The notes under the pieces were generated by a model. The model did no database searches. It saw only the letters and a program-made list of their open reading frames with translations, and was not told where the DNA came from. A program made the translations under genes and the position numbers. Below, in pieces: positions 9,194 through 17,906 of a DNA stretch of 55,468 nucleotides (position 1 is the stretch's first letter; each line of letters begins with the position of its first letter). The stretch comes from AcAMD-5 sp044343935 (GTDB lineage: Bacteria; Actinomycetota; Actinomycetes; S36-B12; UBA5976). Where the stretch lies: contig JBIJDU010000009.1 in NCBI GenBank assembly GCA_044343935.1, positions 1 to 55,468 on the forward strand. The letters run 5' to 3'.

Positions 9194-10332
9194 AGGAGCG
9201 ACTTCGCCAGGCGGTTAACGCCCTCCGCCACTACATCAGGATAAGTTGCAAAATTAAACCTAATGAAGTTTGGATACGGCTTGCCAAAATCTTGTCCTGG
9301 CACAATAGCCAATCTTCCTCGGGAAAGAATTTGGTCATGCCAAGATATGTTTTGGCCATAAGCACTCAAATCTAACCAAGCAAGATAACTTGATTCTGGA
9401 ATTTGATAACCCACATTAGGTAAATTATCGGTCAGTAATTCTAAAACTAATTTTCGATTATGATCCAACTGTGAAATTGTGTTATCCAACCAAGCGGTTG
9501 CATTGTTAAATGCAGCTACAGTGGCAAAGGCGCCGATGATTGAGGTGCGCCAATGGACAGCTGGGGGCATGCCGGAAATTCGTTTTGCAGCTCCATCTGA
9601 TCCGGAAACTATCAAGGCCGCCTTGAGGCCAGCAACATTCCATGCCTTACTCGCCGAAGAAAGTGCATATCCATTTTCTGATCCAATTACTGATAGATAC
9701 GGGGTGAATTCAACATCTTGGAAAGTCAGCGGAGCATGGATCTCATCGCTAATTACTGCTACGCCATACTTCTCTGCAAGCTGTGCGATGACTTCTAATT
9801 CCGTCTTTCGATGAACTCGGCCAACTGGATTTTGCGGATTGCACATTAAAAAAATCTTTACGCCAGATTTAAAGGCATCTTCTATTCCAGTTAGATCCAA
9901 TATCCAATCTTTATCATGATGAATCAAGGGCACATCAACTAACTCAAGTTTTGTCTCTGAAATCCAGGTATAGAAATTGGTATAAACTGGAGAGTTAATT
10001 AGAACTTTCTCGCCAGGTTGAGCCAGCACTCTAAATATCTCAACAGCTGCAACACCAACATCAAGGGCTGGTGATACCAATTTTGGATTTAACTGCCATC
10101 CCCAGCGGCGAAGGGCGAAATTCGCCATCGCTTCGCCAAGTTCTGGAATTGGGCCTAAGTAACCTAGATCACCTCGATTAACGCGATCAATAATGTCCTG
10201 CTTAATCTCTGGCGCAACATCAAAGTCCATTTCAGCGACATGCATAGGAAGCACATCTGGGTCATAGCGTCGCCACTTTGAACTAGTTTTATTATGTAGC
10301 GAATCCAATTGATTTGCTAGTAAGGAGAACAT
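9190..10332 (-). CDS. MalY/PatB family PLP-dependent C-S lyase or aminotransferase
   Basis: The sequence has the fold type I aminotransferase hallmarks of the MalY/PatB group: a PMHVAEMDFDVAPEI start region, CNPQNPVGRVH, SDEIHAPL, and the PLP lysine in SSASKAWNVAG. Members split cystathionine or cysteine (C-S beta-lyase). Several in-frame starts exist; an AGGA eight bases before the ATG at 10332 supports that one, with 10341 and 10386 as alternatives. It is convergent with metZ, whose product would use the sulfide it releases. That link is inference. Confidence 0.85.
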   Translation of the reverse strand: MFSLLANQLDSLHNKTSSKWRRYDPDVLPMHVAEMDFDVAPEIKQDIIDRVNRGDLGYLGPIPELGEAMANFALRRWGWQLNPKLVSPALDVGVAAVEIFRVLAQPGEKVLINSPVYTNFYTWISETKLELVDVPLIHHDKDWILDLTGIEDAFKSGVKIFLMCNPQNPVGRVHRKTELEVIAQLAEKYGVAVISDEIHAPLTFQDVEFTPYLSVIGSENGYALSSASKAWNVAGLKAALIVSGSDGAAKRISGMPPAVHWRTSIIGAFATVAAFNNATAWLDNTISQLDHNRKLVLELLTDNLPNVGYQIPESSYLAWLDLSAYGQNISWHDQILSRGRLAIVPGQDFGKPYPNFIRFNFATYPDVVAEGVNRLAKSLL

Positions 10333-10404
10333 ATTTACCATCCTGTCGCTTAAGGCAAGCATAGATGTTTCATTTAAACAGCGCAAACAAATACCCAGCC
10401 AAAA

Positions 10405-13107
10405 TTAATTTGCCAATGCTGCTGCTAAGGCAGCCTTACCTGCCTCCAATCGAGCAACTGGGACTCGGAACGGCGAGCATGAAACATAATGAAGGCCGGC
10501 TCGATGGAAAAAATGGATTGACTCTGGATCTCCGCCATGTTCGCCGCAAACGCCAAGATGTAAATTTGGATTTGCAGCCTTACCGCGCTCTACTGCAGTT
10601 TTAACTAGTTCACCTACGCCATCAGCATCGATTGTTTCAAATGGTGAAATTGTGAAAATACCTTTATCTAAGTAAAGTGCAAAAAACTCCGCTTCAACAT
10701 CATCGCGTGAAAATCCCCAAGTGGTTTGAGTCAAATCGTTTGTGCCAAATGAAAAGAAGTCAGCAACCGAAGCGATACGAGCGGCAGTTAGTGCAGCTCT
10801 TGGCAACTCAATCATGGTACCAATCGCAATCGGCAGCGAAATTCCTCGCTCTTGCTCAACTTCAGCAATAATTACTTCAGCTTCATTACGAGTTAATTGC
10901 AACTCCATGTGTGAGCCAACCAACGGAATCATGATCTCAACTTTGGGTTGTTTACCCGCTTCTAATTGATCTGCCATCGCCGATGCAATTGCTCTAACTT
11001 GTAGTGCATAAAGCCCTGGGATCATCAATCCAAGTCGCACTCCCCGAAGGCCAAGCATAGGATTTGATTCATGTATTCGCTCAACGGCCGCCAATAAATT
11101 GAGATCTGCCTGATTTGATTGACCCCGCTCTGTTGCGAGCGCGACTTTTACTTTCAAATCTGCCAAGTCAGGTAAAAATTCATGCAGAGGTGGGTCTAAC
11201 AATCTAACGGTAACGTTGTACCCATCCATAGCAGTAAAGATTTGCTTAAAGTCTTCCCGCTGCAGTGGCTCTAGCGCGCTTAAGGCATCGTTGCGTTCTT
11301 TATCTGAATCAGCCAAGACGACCCGCTCAATTACTTTGCGGCGATCACCTAAGAACATATGCTCGGTGCGGCACAGCCCAATTCCTTCAGCTCCAAATTT
11401 TCGAGCAGTTGTTGCATCATCGAATGTGTCTGCGTTAGCGCGAACTCGCAACTTCCGACGTTGATCGGCATGGCGCAAAATTCGATCAACTGCATCAATC
11501 AAATCAAAATCATCAATTGAAGCAGCCGACCTAGCAGCATCAATTCCCTGTTCTAGATACTTAACCACAACCGATGACTCAACGGCTAAACTGCCTAAAA
11601 ACACTTCACCAGATGAACCATCAATAGAGACTAAATCCCCTTCAGTTATTGTCGTATCGCCACACACTGCGATTTTTCGCTGATAATCAACTTCAATTGC
11701 TTCTGCGCCGCACACGGCGGTTTTTCCCATGCCACGCGCTACAACTGCAGCATGAGAGGTCTTGCCACCTCTACTAGTCAAGATGCCAGCTGATGCAATC
11801 ATGCCACCAAGATCATCGGGATTGGTTTCTTTTCTAATCAGAATTACTGATTCGCCACGCTCAGCCCATTCGGCAGCAACTTTGGAACTAAATACTGCTT
11901 TCCCTACCGCTGCGCCAGGTGAAGCAGCAATACCTACCGCAATTGGTTTTCCATTATTCCCTTTATCAAATTGCGGGAACATTAACTGCATTAGCTGATT
12001 GCCTGATACCCGCAGCAACGCCTCATCTAGCGTAATTAGATGCTCATCAACCAATTGCACTGCTATGCGGAATGCGGCCGCTGCGGTGCGCTTTCCGATT
12101 CTGGTTTGAAGTATCCAAAGTTTTCCATTTTCCACCGTAAATTCAATGTCACATAAATCACGATAATGTGTCTCTAACTTTCGCATTACCGCAACTAACT
12201 CTTCATAAAGTTCCGGCTCAACTGTTGCCATATCAGAAAGAGACAATGTGTTTCGAATACCAGATACCACATCTTCACCTTGCGCATTCTCTAAATAGTC
12301 GCCATACACGCCAGGTGACCCAGTGGCTGGATCTCTAGTAAAACAAACACCTGTGCCAGATCTAGCACCCAAATTTCCGAACACCATCATTCCCACATTC
12401 ACTGCCGTGCCTAGATCGTTAGGTATGCGCTCGCGTCGACGATACAGCTTCGCCCGTTCCGTATTCCAAGAATCAAATACAGAATTGATCGCCATTTCTA
12501 ATTGTGTGCGTGGATCTTGTGGAAACTCAATATGTGACTCAGTTTTAATAATCTCTTTATATCGCACAACTAGATCTTTAAGCTGTTCGGCCGACAACTC
12601 AAAATCAGCGGAAACTCCTGCTGCAACCTTGGCCTGGTCAAGTTTCTCCGAAAAAAGTTCTCCCTCGATCCCAAGCACCGTCTTGCCAAACATCTGAATT
12701 AGTCGGCGGTATGCGTCCCAGGCAAATCTTTCATTCTTAAACTTATTGGCAAGTCCAATTACTGATTGATCATTTAATCCAACATTCAAAATAGTTTCCA
12801 TCATGCCCGGCATGGAGAACTTGGCGCCAGACCGCACACTAACTAGTAATGGATCAGTTGGGTCACCTAAAATTTTCCCAGCTTGGTCTTCCAAATGTCT
12901 TAATGCAGTAGTTACTTGAACTTGCAGCTCCAATGGAGCTCTACCAAGTTCTAAGTATTCTTTACATGCCTGTGTTGTAATAATAAATCCAGGCGGTACA
13001 GGTAACCCCAATCGAGTCATTTCAGCTAAGTTGGCTCCTTTTCCACCGAGCAAGTCCTTCTGATCTTTGTTGCCTTCTTCAAATGCATAAATCCATTTGG
13101 TTTGCAC
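10405..13107 (-). CDS. ppdK: Pyruvate, phosphate dikinase
   Basis: PPDK converts pyruvate, ATP and phosphate to phosphoenolpyruvate, AMP and pyrophosphate reversibly. The 900-residue length is typical. The N-terminal ATP-grasp domain begins KDLLGGKGANLAEM, the phosphohistidine domain holds GGKTSHAAVVARGMGK (catalytic His), and the C-terminal PEP/pyruvate barrel ends with GVCGEHGGDPESI and the catalytic Cys segment. The start ATG at 13107 directly precedes the conserved N-terminus. The gene is monocistronic and divergent from the OYE gene by about 120 bp. It gives the cell a pyrophosphate-linked route between PEP and pyruvate. Confidence 0.96.
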   Translation of the reverse strand: MQTKWIYAFEEGNKDQKDLLGGKGANLAEMTRLGLPVPPGFIITTQACKEYLELGRAPLELQVQVTTALRHLEDQAGKILGDPTDPLLVSVRSGAKFSMPGMMETILNVGLNDQSVIGLANKFKNERFAWDAYRRLIQMFGKTVLGIEGELFSEKLDQAKVAAGVSADFELSAEQLKDLVVRYKEIIKTESHIEFPQDPRTQLEMAINSVFDSWNTERAKLYRRRERIPNDLGTAVNVGMMVFGNLGARSGTGVCFTRDPATGSPGVYGDYLENAQGEDVVSGIRNTLSLSDMATVEPELYEELVAVMRKLETHYRDLCDIEFTVENGKLWILQTRIGKRTAAAAFRIAVQLVDEHLITLDEALLRVSGNQLMQLMFPQFDKGNNGKPIAVGIAASPGAAVGKAVFSSKVAAEWAERGESVILIRKETNPDDLGGMIASAGILTSRGGKTSHAAVVARGMGKTAVCGAEAIEVDYQRKIAVCGDTTITEGDLVSIDGSSGEVFLGSLAVESSVVVKYLEQGIDAARSAASIDDFDLIDAVDRILRHADQRRKLRVRANADTFDDATTARKFGAEGIGLCRTEHMFLGDRRKVIERVVLADSDKERNDALSALEPLQREDFKQIFTAMDGYNVTVRLLDPPLHEFLPDLADLKVKVALATERGQSNQADLNLLAAVERIHESNPMLGLRGVRLGLMIPGLYALQVRAIASAMADQLEAGKQPKVEIMIPLVGSHMELQLTRNEAEVIIAEVEQERGISLPIAIGTMIELPRAALTAARIASVADFFSFGTNDLTQTTWGFSRDDVEAEFFALYLDKGIFTISPFETIDADGVGELVKTAVERGKAANPNLHLGVCGEHGGDPESIHFFHRAGLHYVSCSPFRVPVARLEAGKAALAAALAN

Positions 13108-13229
13108 GATACCTGCCTAAGGTTTAATCGAGTTGACTCGGAGCAGTATCAATAATAGAAAGTAAATCGAACTTTGTAATCATGTTAGCGGTCACAGTTT
13201 CTCATTTACCCTCGCTTTATACTCCTGGC

Positions 13230-14306
13230 ATGACATCTGCCTTGTTCACCGAACTAAAGATCCGAAACAGCGTTTTTCCTAACCGAGTCTGGGTATCGCC
13301 AATGTGCCAGTACTCCGCCATTGATGGAGTTGTCGGAAGGTGGCATCAGGCCCACATTGGCGCCTTGGCCACCGGTGGGGTTGGCCTAATCATGATGGAA
13401 GCCAGCGGCGTTGTGCCAGCCGGCCGAATTTCGATTGCCTGCCCTGGCCTGTGGAATGACGAGCAAGTTGCAGCATTTCGGCCGATAGTTGAGTTTGCGC
13501 ACGACAATTCTGTACTGATGGGAATTCAACTAGCCCATGCTGGCCGAAAAGGTTCAACCATGCGGCCTTGGGATGATCATCTAATTGCTTCAGCAGCTGA
13601 GGGCGGCTGGCAGACGGTTTCAGCCTCTGCTGAAGCATTCGGCAACATGCCGGCACCAAGAGAATTAACCATTCCTGAAATACATGATTTGGTGTCTCAG
13701 TTCGCTGCCGCAGCGCAGCGAGCTGTTTCAGCTGGCTTTGATGTGATTGAGATTCATGCAGCTCATGGCTACTTAATCCATCAGTTCTATTCGCCGTTAT
13801 CAAATCATCGAACTGATGAATACGGGGGCAATTTCCAAAATCGAATTCGTTTTTTGCTTGAAATAACCAAGGCGGTAAGGGCAGTAATTGATAACAAGAT
13901 TTTGTTTGTTCGAATTTCAGCAACTGATTGGATGCCAGCCGGTTGGAATATTGAGGATTCAGTTCAGTTAGCAATTGAACTAAAGCGGGTCGGCGTCGAC
14001 TTGATTGATGTTTCATCAGGTGGCGCATCGCCAGATGCCAAAATTCCCTTAAACCCTGGTTATCAGGTGGAGTTCGCTGCCCGAATCAAAAAAGAAGCAG
14101 GAATTGCAACTAATGCGGTTGGCTTAATTACAGAACCAGTCCATGCAAATGAAATCATTTCCTCTGGTAAAGCCGATGGCGTGATGTTAGCTCGGGCAAT
14201 GCTTCGCAATCCTCGCTGGGCACTTAATGCTGCTGAAGCACTTGGCGATGTTATAGCGTGGCCTAATCAATTAAGTCGTGCTCGAACACTTACTAAATCA
14301 AACTAA
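13230..14306 (+). CDS. Old-yellow-enzyme family NADH:flavin oxidoreductase (YqjM/NamA-like)
   Basis: The protein shows the FMN-binding TIM barrel of the OYE family, with the YqjM-type features RVWVSPMCQYSA at the start, the AHAGRKGS segment, EIHAAHGYLIHQFYSPLSN with the paired His residues that bind substrate, and a C-terminal GKADGVMLARAMLRNPRW phosphate-binding region. Such enzymes reduce activated C=C bonds or nitro groups with NAD(P)H. The frame is open from 13182, but homology starts at the ATG at 13230. Its 3' end overlaps the convergent LLM-family gene by 9 bp. The natural substrate is unknown. Confidence 0.9.
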   Translation: MTSALFTELKIRNSVFPNRVWVSPMCQYSAIDGVVGRWHQAHIGALATGGVGLIMMEASGVVPAGRISIACPGLWNDEQVAAFRPIVEFAHDNSVLMGIQLAHAGRKGSTMRPWDDHLIASAAEGGWQTVSASAEAFGNMPAPRELTIPEIHDLVSQFAAAAQRAVSAGFDVIEIHAAHGYLIHQFYSPLSNHRTDEYGGNFQNRIRFLLEITKAVRAVIDNKILFVRISATDWMPAGWNIEDSVQLAIELKRVGVDLIDVSSGGASPDAKIPLNPGYQVEFAARIKKEAGIATNAVGLITEPVHANEIISSGKADGVMLARAMLRNPRWALNAAEALGDVIAWPNQLSRARTLTKSN

Positions 14307-15347
14307 TTGTTCAGTCATCATTTCATTTACCATCGGCACTACCTTGGTGGCATAAAGTTCAATTGACTTCATTAATTTGCTGTGTGGAACTGGTCCATTT
14401 GAGTATTTGAAATCAAATCGCTGGGCACCAACTGACTTCAACGCATGCGCAATCTTGCGGGCAACCGTCTCTGGTGTGCCAACATATAGTGAGCCGTATT
14501 TAACTTCATTTAAATACTGTTGCTTTGTTGTGGGGCCCCAACCACGCTCTCGGCCAATTCGACCAAACATGGCCAGATAATTTGGCCATAATTCTTCAAT
14601 CGCTTGTTCATCACTATCACTGATATGACCTGGCGAATGGATCGAAATAGGCAGCTGTGGCTTTCCAAGTTCGGCAAGCGCACGTCGATATAACTGTGCA
14701 AATGGTGCAAATCGCTCCGGATCGCCACCAATAATCGCCAGTGCCATTGGAATACCTAATCGAGCTGCTCGAACCACTGATTCAGGGGATCCACCAACGC
14801 CAACTCGCAGCGGGATCTGGCCACGCTGGGTTTTTGGATACACCTCTTGATTTATTAATGGTGGCCTAGTTGTGCCGGACCAAGTGATGGGTTGCTCCTG
14901 TAACAGCTGAACTAATAACTCCAATTTCTCTTCAAATAGAACATGGTAATCACTTAAGTTATAGCCAAACAATGGAAACGATTCAGTAAAAGAACCCCGG
15001 CCAGCAGTTATCTCAACTCGGCCATTAGCTAACGCATCAATGGTGGCAAAGCGTTGATACACCCGAATTGGATCTTCACTGGAAAGCACCGTAACTCCGG
15101 TTCCCAATGTGATCTGATTTGTCACCGTAGCAATTCCAGCTAGTACGGTATCTGGGGCAGAAACTGCAAAATCATCTCGATGATGTTCACCAACGTTGAA
15201 GTTATCAAGTCCTAACTCGTCAGCCAGTTTGGCCTGTGCCACTACATCTCTAATGACTTGGCCAGCTGGCAACATTTGTCCAGCATCATCACGGGCCATA
15301 TCGCCAAATGTGTCCAGACCAAAGCGAATCCGATTTAAGTCCGTCAT
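14298..15347 (-). CDS. LLM-class flavin-dependent oxidoreductase (luciferase-like)
   Basis: This 349-residue protein is of the bacterial-luciferase-like fold. It shows DELGLDNFNVGEHHRDDF near residue 45, GTGVTVLSSEDPIRVYQRFATIDALANGR near 100 (described by its short hallmarks TGVTVL and DALANGR), and RVGVGGSPESVVRAA near 180. Members use FMNH2 or F420H2 in oxygenation or oxidoreduction. The F420 or FMN choice cannot be read from the sequence. It lies 95 bp downstream of terC on the same strand, separated by a strong hairpin, so it is probably a separate transcription unit. Confidence 0.88.
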   Translation of the reverse strand: MTDLNRIRFGLDTFGDMARDDAGQMLPAGQVIRDVVAQAKLADELGLDNFNVGEHHRDDFAVSAPDTVLAGIATVTNQITLGTGVTVLSSEDPIRVYQRFATIDALANGRVEITAGRGSFTESFPLFGYNLSDYHVLFEEKLELLVQLLQEQPITWSGTTRPPLINQEVYPKTQRGQIPLRVGVGGSPESVVRAARLGIPMALAIIGGDPERFAPFAQLYRRALAELGKPQLPISIHSPGHISDSDEQAIEELWPNYLAMFGRIGRERGWGPTTKQQYLNEVKYGSLYVGTPETVARKIAHALKSVGAQRFDFKYSNGPVPHSKLMKSIELYATKVVPMVNEMMTEQLV

Positions 15348-15391
15348 GCCGCCACCATACCTAAACTAGTTTAATATTCAACTAATTGTAG

Positions 15392-15430
15392 AGCCTGACC
15401 TGATAAAAGCAACTTTTATCAGGTCAGGCT
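15392..15430 (-). terminator. Perfect 18-bp hairpin between terC and the LLM gene
   Basis: AGCCTGACCTGATAAAAG and its exact complement are separated by three bases. The hairpin sits 12 bp past the terC stop. It lacks a T-run directly after the stem on either strand, so it may act as a factor-dependent terminator, an RNA stabiliser or a processing site. Confidence 0.55.
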
Positions 15431-15441
15431 GGTCTTTCAGA

Positions 15442-16458
15442 CTATTTTTCCTTCTTTGGCGGCAGTTCTTCGGATTTTGCCTCTTTTCGAGATAAAATAC
15501 GGCCAGCATGTTTTTTAGCTGTTGGATCCTGCTTAGATTTAATGATGCTAGCAATGGTGGCAATCAGTAATATGCCAAGAATCACTAGAAAACTTGTAGA
15601 ACTTGGGACTTTAGGAACGGATTCATATATTTCATGGAAATATGTAAGAACCAATTTAACTCCAATAAAGATTAGAATTATTGAAAGCCCTAGCGATAAA
15701 TAAATCAATCGATCTAGCAATCCTTTAAGCAAGAAGTAAAGTGCTCGAAGTCCAAGCAGCGCAAATGCATTGACTGCAAACACCAAAAAAGGTTCTCGAG
15801 TCACACCAAAGGTGGCTGGAATAGAATCAATAGCAAATAGAAGGTCCGTTGCGCCTATTGCAATCATCACAATAAGCATTGGAGTGGCGTATCTAATTCC
15901 ATCTTGCTTGATAAATAACTTGGTGCCGTGATACTCCTTAACTGAACGAATTCGCTTAGTCACGTTACGCACAATGAAGTTTTCATTTAGATCTGGGTCT
16001 TCATCCCAGTGTCTAAATAGTGATATTCCGGTCCAAATCAACAACGCTCCAAAGATGACAAAAGTAAAGCTGAAAAGTTCCAACGCAGCAGCACCGATGG
16101 CAATAAAGATTGCTCGCATTATTAATGCAAGTAGGACACCAATTAGCAACACCCGTTGGTGATAAATAGATGGAACGGCGAACTGAGCCAAAATAATTGC
16201 GAACACAAATATGTTATCTACTGAAAGTGATTTTTCAACTAAATACGCGGTAAAATACTCGGTGCCATACTGGGTGCCATAATTACTAAAGACCCAAACG
16301 CCAAATGCGATCGCAACAGCAATATAAAAAATAGACCAAATGGTGGCTTCTTTAAATAAGACATCATGTGGTTTACTACTTACGGTAACCAAATCTAAAA
16401 TTATTAATCCCAGAATCAGTCCAATAGTTACAACCCAAACCAAGCCAGAAACTTCCAC
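15442..16458 (-). CDS. TerC family membrane protein, predicted manganese exporter
   Basis: The 338-residue protein has about nine hydrophobic segments and the TerC hallmarks: EKSLSVDNIFVFAIIL near residue 80 and the second acidic motif ATDLLFAIDSIPATFGVT near 200, whose Asp residues line the metal path. TerC/Alx proteins export Mn2+, some loading exoenzymes. The C-terminus is a highly charged tail. The GTG at 16458 is preceded by AAGGAG. The leader carries a yybP-ykoY manganese riboswitch, which strongly supports the Mn2+ role. Transcription probably ends at the perfect hairpin downstream. Confidence 0.93.
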   Translation of the reverse strand: MEVSGLVWVVTIGLILGLIILDLVTVSSKPHDVLFKEATIWSIFYIAVAIAFGVWVFSNYGTQYGTEYFTAYLVEKSLSVDNIFVFAIILAQFAVPSIYHQRVLLIGVLLALIMRAIFIAIGAAALELFSFTFVIFGALLIWTGISLFRHWDEDPDLNENFIVRNVTKRIRSVKEYHGTKLFIKQDGIRYATPMLIVMIAIGATDLLFAIDSIPATFGVTREPFLVFAVNAFALLGLRALYFLLKGLLDRLIYLSLGLSIILIFIGVKLVLTYFHEIYESVPKVPSSTSFLVILGILLIATIASIIKSKQDPTAKKHAGRILSRKEAKSEELPPKKEK

Positions 16459-16465
16459 AACATCT

Positions 16466-16583
16466 CCTTGATCAATTGAAGGCAGTTCTTTTAATCAAGG
16501 TCTCCCAAACCAGTTTTCTGGTTCGCGCTCCGGGATGTCTCCGTATTGACGAAGGCGCGATTGAAAGGTACTCCCCTTGTTCT
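16466..16583 (-). promoter_or_regulatory. yybP-ykoY manganese riboswitch with translational expression platform
   Basis: The leader RNA of terC contains the conserved yybP-ykoY elements in order: CAAGGGGAGUA, GUCAAUACGG, a UCGCGC/GCGCGA helix, an AACCAG/CUGGUU hairpin and GGGAGACCUUG. The outer P1 helix pairs CAAGG (16579-16575) with CCUUG (16500-16496). The same CCUUGAU (16500-16494) is perfectly complementary to AUCAAGG (16472-16466), which contains the Shine-Dalgarno bases. The two helices exclude each other, so Mn2+ binding, which closes P1, should free the ribosome site and switch terC on. Confidence 0.9.
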
Positions 16584-16589
16584 GGCGGA

Positions 16590-16595
16590 ATAATA
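16590..16595 (-). promoter_or_regulatory. Likely -10 box of the terC riboswitch transcript
   Basis: TATTAT on the minus strand lies seven bases before A16583, just where the aptamer begins. A weak TTAGCC stands 17 bp further upstream as a possible -35. The position fits, but the assignment is by pattern only. Confidence 0.45.
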
Positions 16596-16819
16596 GCGGC
16601 GCGGACCACTTTGGCTAATCAGGTTGGATAAAGGGTGTTTCCAATGCTGCTCTCATCCCCGTTGGGCCATTTGTTGATTGGTTATTTATGATGCTCCAAA
16701 ATGATTATGAGACAAATTCCCACCTCCTGAATTCTTGACTACTTCAGTCGATTTGAATTAAAAGCTAGGTTTAGTTGGCCGGTTCAAGTCCTATTGAAAT
16801 TGTAATTAAGATTCTTTCT

Positions 16820-17806
16820 ATGGATGCGATTATTTCAATGTGCACGCTGGATACCCTTACTAAGGCAGCTGCTAACTTGAAGCGAGGTGGAATCGTTGCT
16901 TTTCCTACGGAAACGGTATACGGCCTTGGTGTCGACGCAACAAACGAGGCCGCAGTTCACCGCATGTATCAAGTTAAGGGTCGCCCAGCTGACCATCCGG
17001 TGATAGTTCACATTGCGTCAAAAGATGATGTTAATTATTGGACCCAGAATGTTCCGGATTATGCGGTTAATCTGATGCGAGATTTCTGGCCAGGTCCAAT
17101 GACTTTGCTTTTGGAGCGATCCGAAAATGTTGGTGACTTTATAACTGGCCGCCAAAGCGTGGTTGGAATAAGAATTCCAGATCACGTTATTGCGCTCAAC
17201 CTACTTAACTCGTTCAAAAAGGTTGGTGGAAAAGGGATAGCGGCACCTAGTGCGAATAGATTTGGTGCAGTTTCGCCAACTAGTGCGGCCGCAGTAAAAG
17301 CAGAACTAGAAGAGTATCTTGCGCCAGATGATCAGATCCTTGATGGCGGACAATCAATAATTGGGGTTGAATCGACCATAATTGATTGCACTAAAGCAAA
17401 TCCGATCGTGCTCCGTCCAGGTGCAGTTACTGCAGCCATGATCGAGCAAAGCACTGGAATCGTGTTAACAACGCCGGAATCTGAAGCACCGCGAGTTTCT
17501 GGTTCGCTGACTCAGCATTATTCACCGAATGCATTTGTAAGAATTGGTGTAGATGCAGCTGCTGGAGATGGCTTTATCGCATTAGAAGCTATTGCCACAC
17601 CAGCTGGGGCAATACGTCTTGCATCCCCAAAAACGGACGATCAATATGCCAGAGAACTTTACGCCGCACTAAGAGCTGGCGATGAGCAGCAGCTCGAGTC
17701 AATCTGGATTGTGCCTCCAACTGGCGATGGACTTGCGGTTGCCATTAGGGATCGAATTGAGCGGGCCAGCAATTACAGTGATTCTTGCCAAGTGGAAGGA
17801 ATCTAG
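16820..17806 (+). CDS. L-threonylcarbamoyladenylate synthase (Sua5/YrdC/YwlC family)
   Basis: The enzyme makes threonylcarbamoyl-AMP from threonine, bicarbonate and ATP for t6A37 of ANN-decoding tRNAs. The N-terminal YrdC domain shows GGIVAFPTETVYGLGVDA, KGRPADHPVIVHI and FWPGPMTLLL, then APSANRFGAVSPTSA and GVESTIID. A Sua5-type C-terminal domain follows (PGAVT, SGSLTQHYSP), so this is the long form of about 330 residues. Candidate starts are ATG 16820, ATG 16838 and TTG 16775; none has a clear ribosome site. It is divergent from terC and followed by a hairpin, then mshA. Confidence 0.92.
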   Translation: MDAIISMCTLDTLTKAAANLKRGGIVAFPTETVYGLGVDATNEAAVHRMYQVKGRPADHPVIVHIASKDDVNYWTQNVPDYAVNLMRDFWPGPMTLLLERSENVGDFITGRQSVVGIRIPDHVIALNLLNSFKKVGGKGIAAPSANRFGAVSPTSAAAVKAELEEYLAPDDQILDGGQSIIGVESTIIDCTKANPIVLRPGAVTAAMIEQSTGIVLTTPESEAPRVSGSLTQHYSPNAFVRIGVDAAAGDGFIALEAIATPAGAIRLASPKTDDQYARELYAALRAGDEQQLESIWIVPPTGDGLAVAIRDRIERASNYSDSCQVEGI

Positions 17807-17827
17807 TTGCGAGTAGTTTGCAACTAG
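17803..17827 (+). terminator. Hairpin at the end of the Sua5/YwlC gene
   Basis: CTAGTTGC and GCAACTAG form a perfect 8-bp stem around a nine-base loop and overlap the TAG stop codon. No T-run follows, so termination strength is uncertain. Confidence 0.4.
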
Positions 17828-17906
17828 ATCGAAACATCTACTCAAAATCACTACTATTTGATACATGTTGGAGACCTAGTCAGGCTTCAACGTTAAACTT
17901 ATCTCA

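Noticed and set aside
13390..14028. Long 212-codon frame antisense to the OYE gene
   Set aside because: It is the shadow of a clearly conserved gene, and its Leu/Gln/Ser-rich product has no domain pattern.
16779..16789. GGTTCAAGTCC, resembling a tRNA T-loop
   Set aside because: The flanking bases do not form a T-stem and no acceptor stem or anticodon arm can be drawn.
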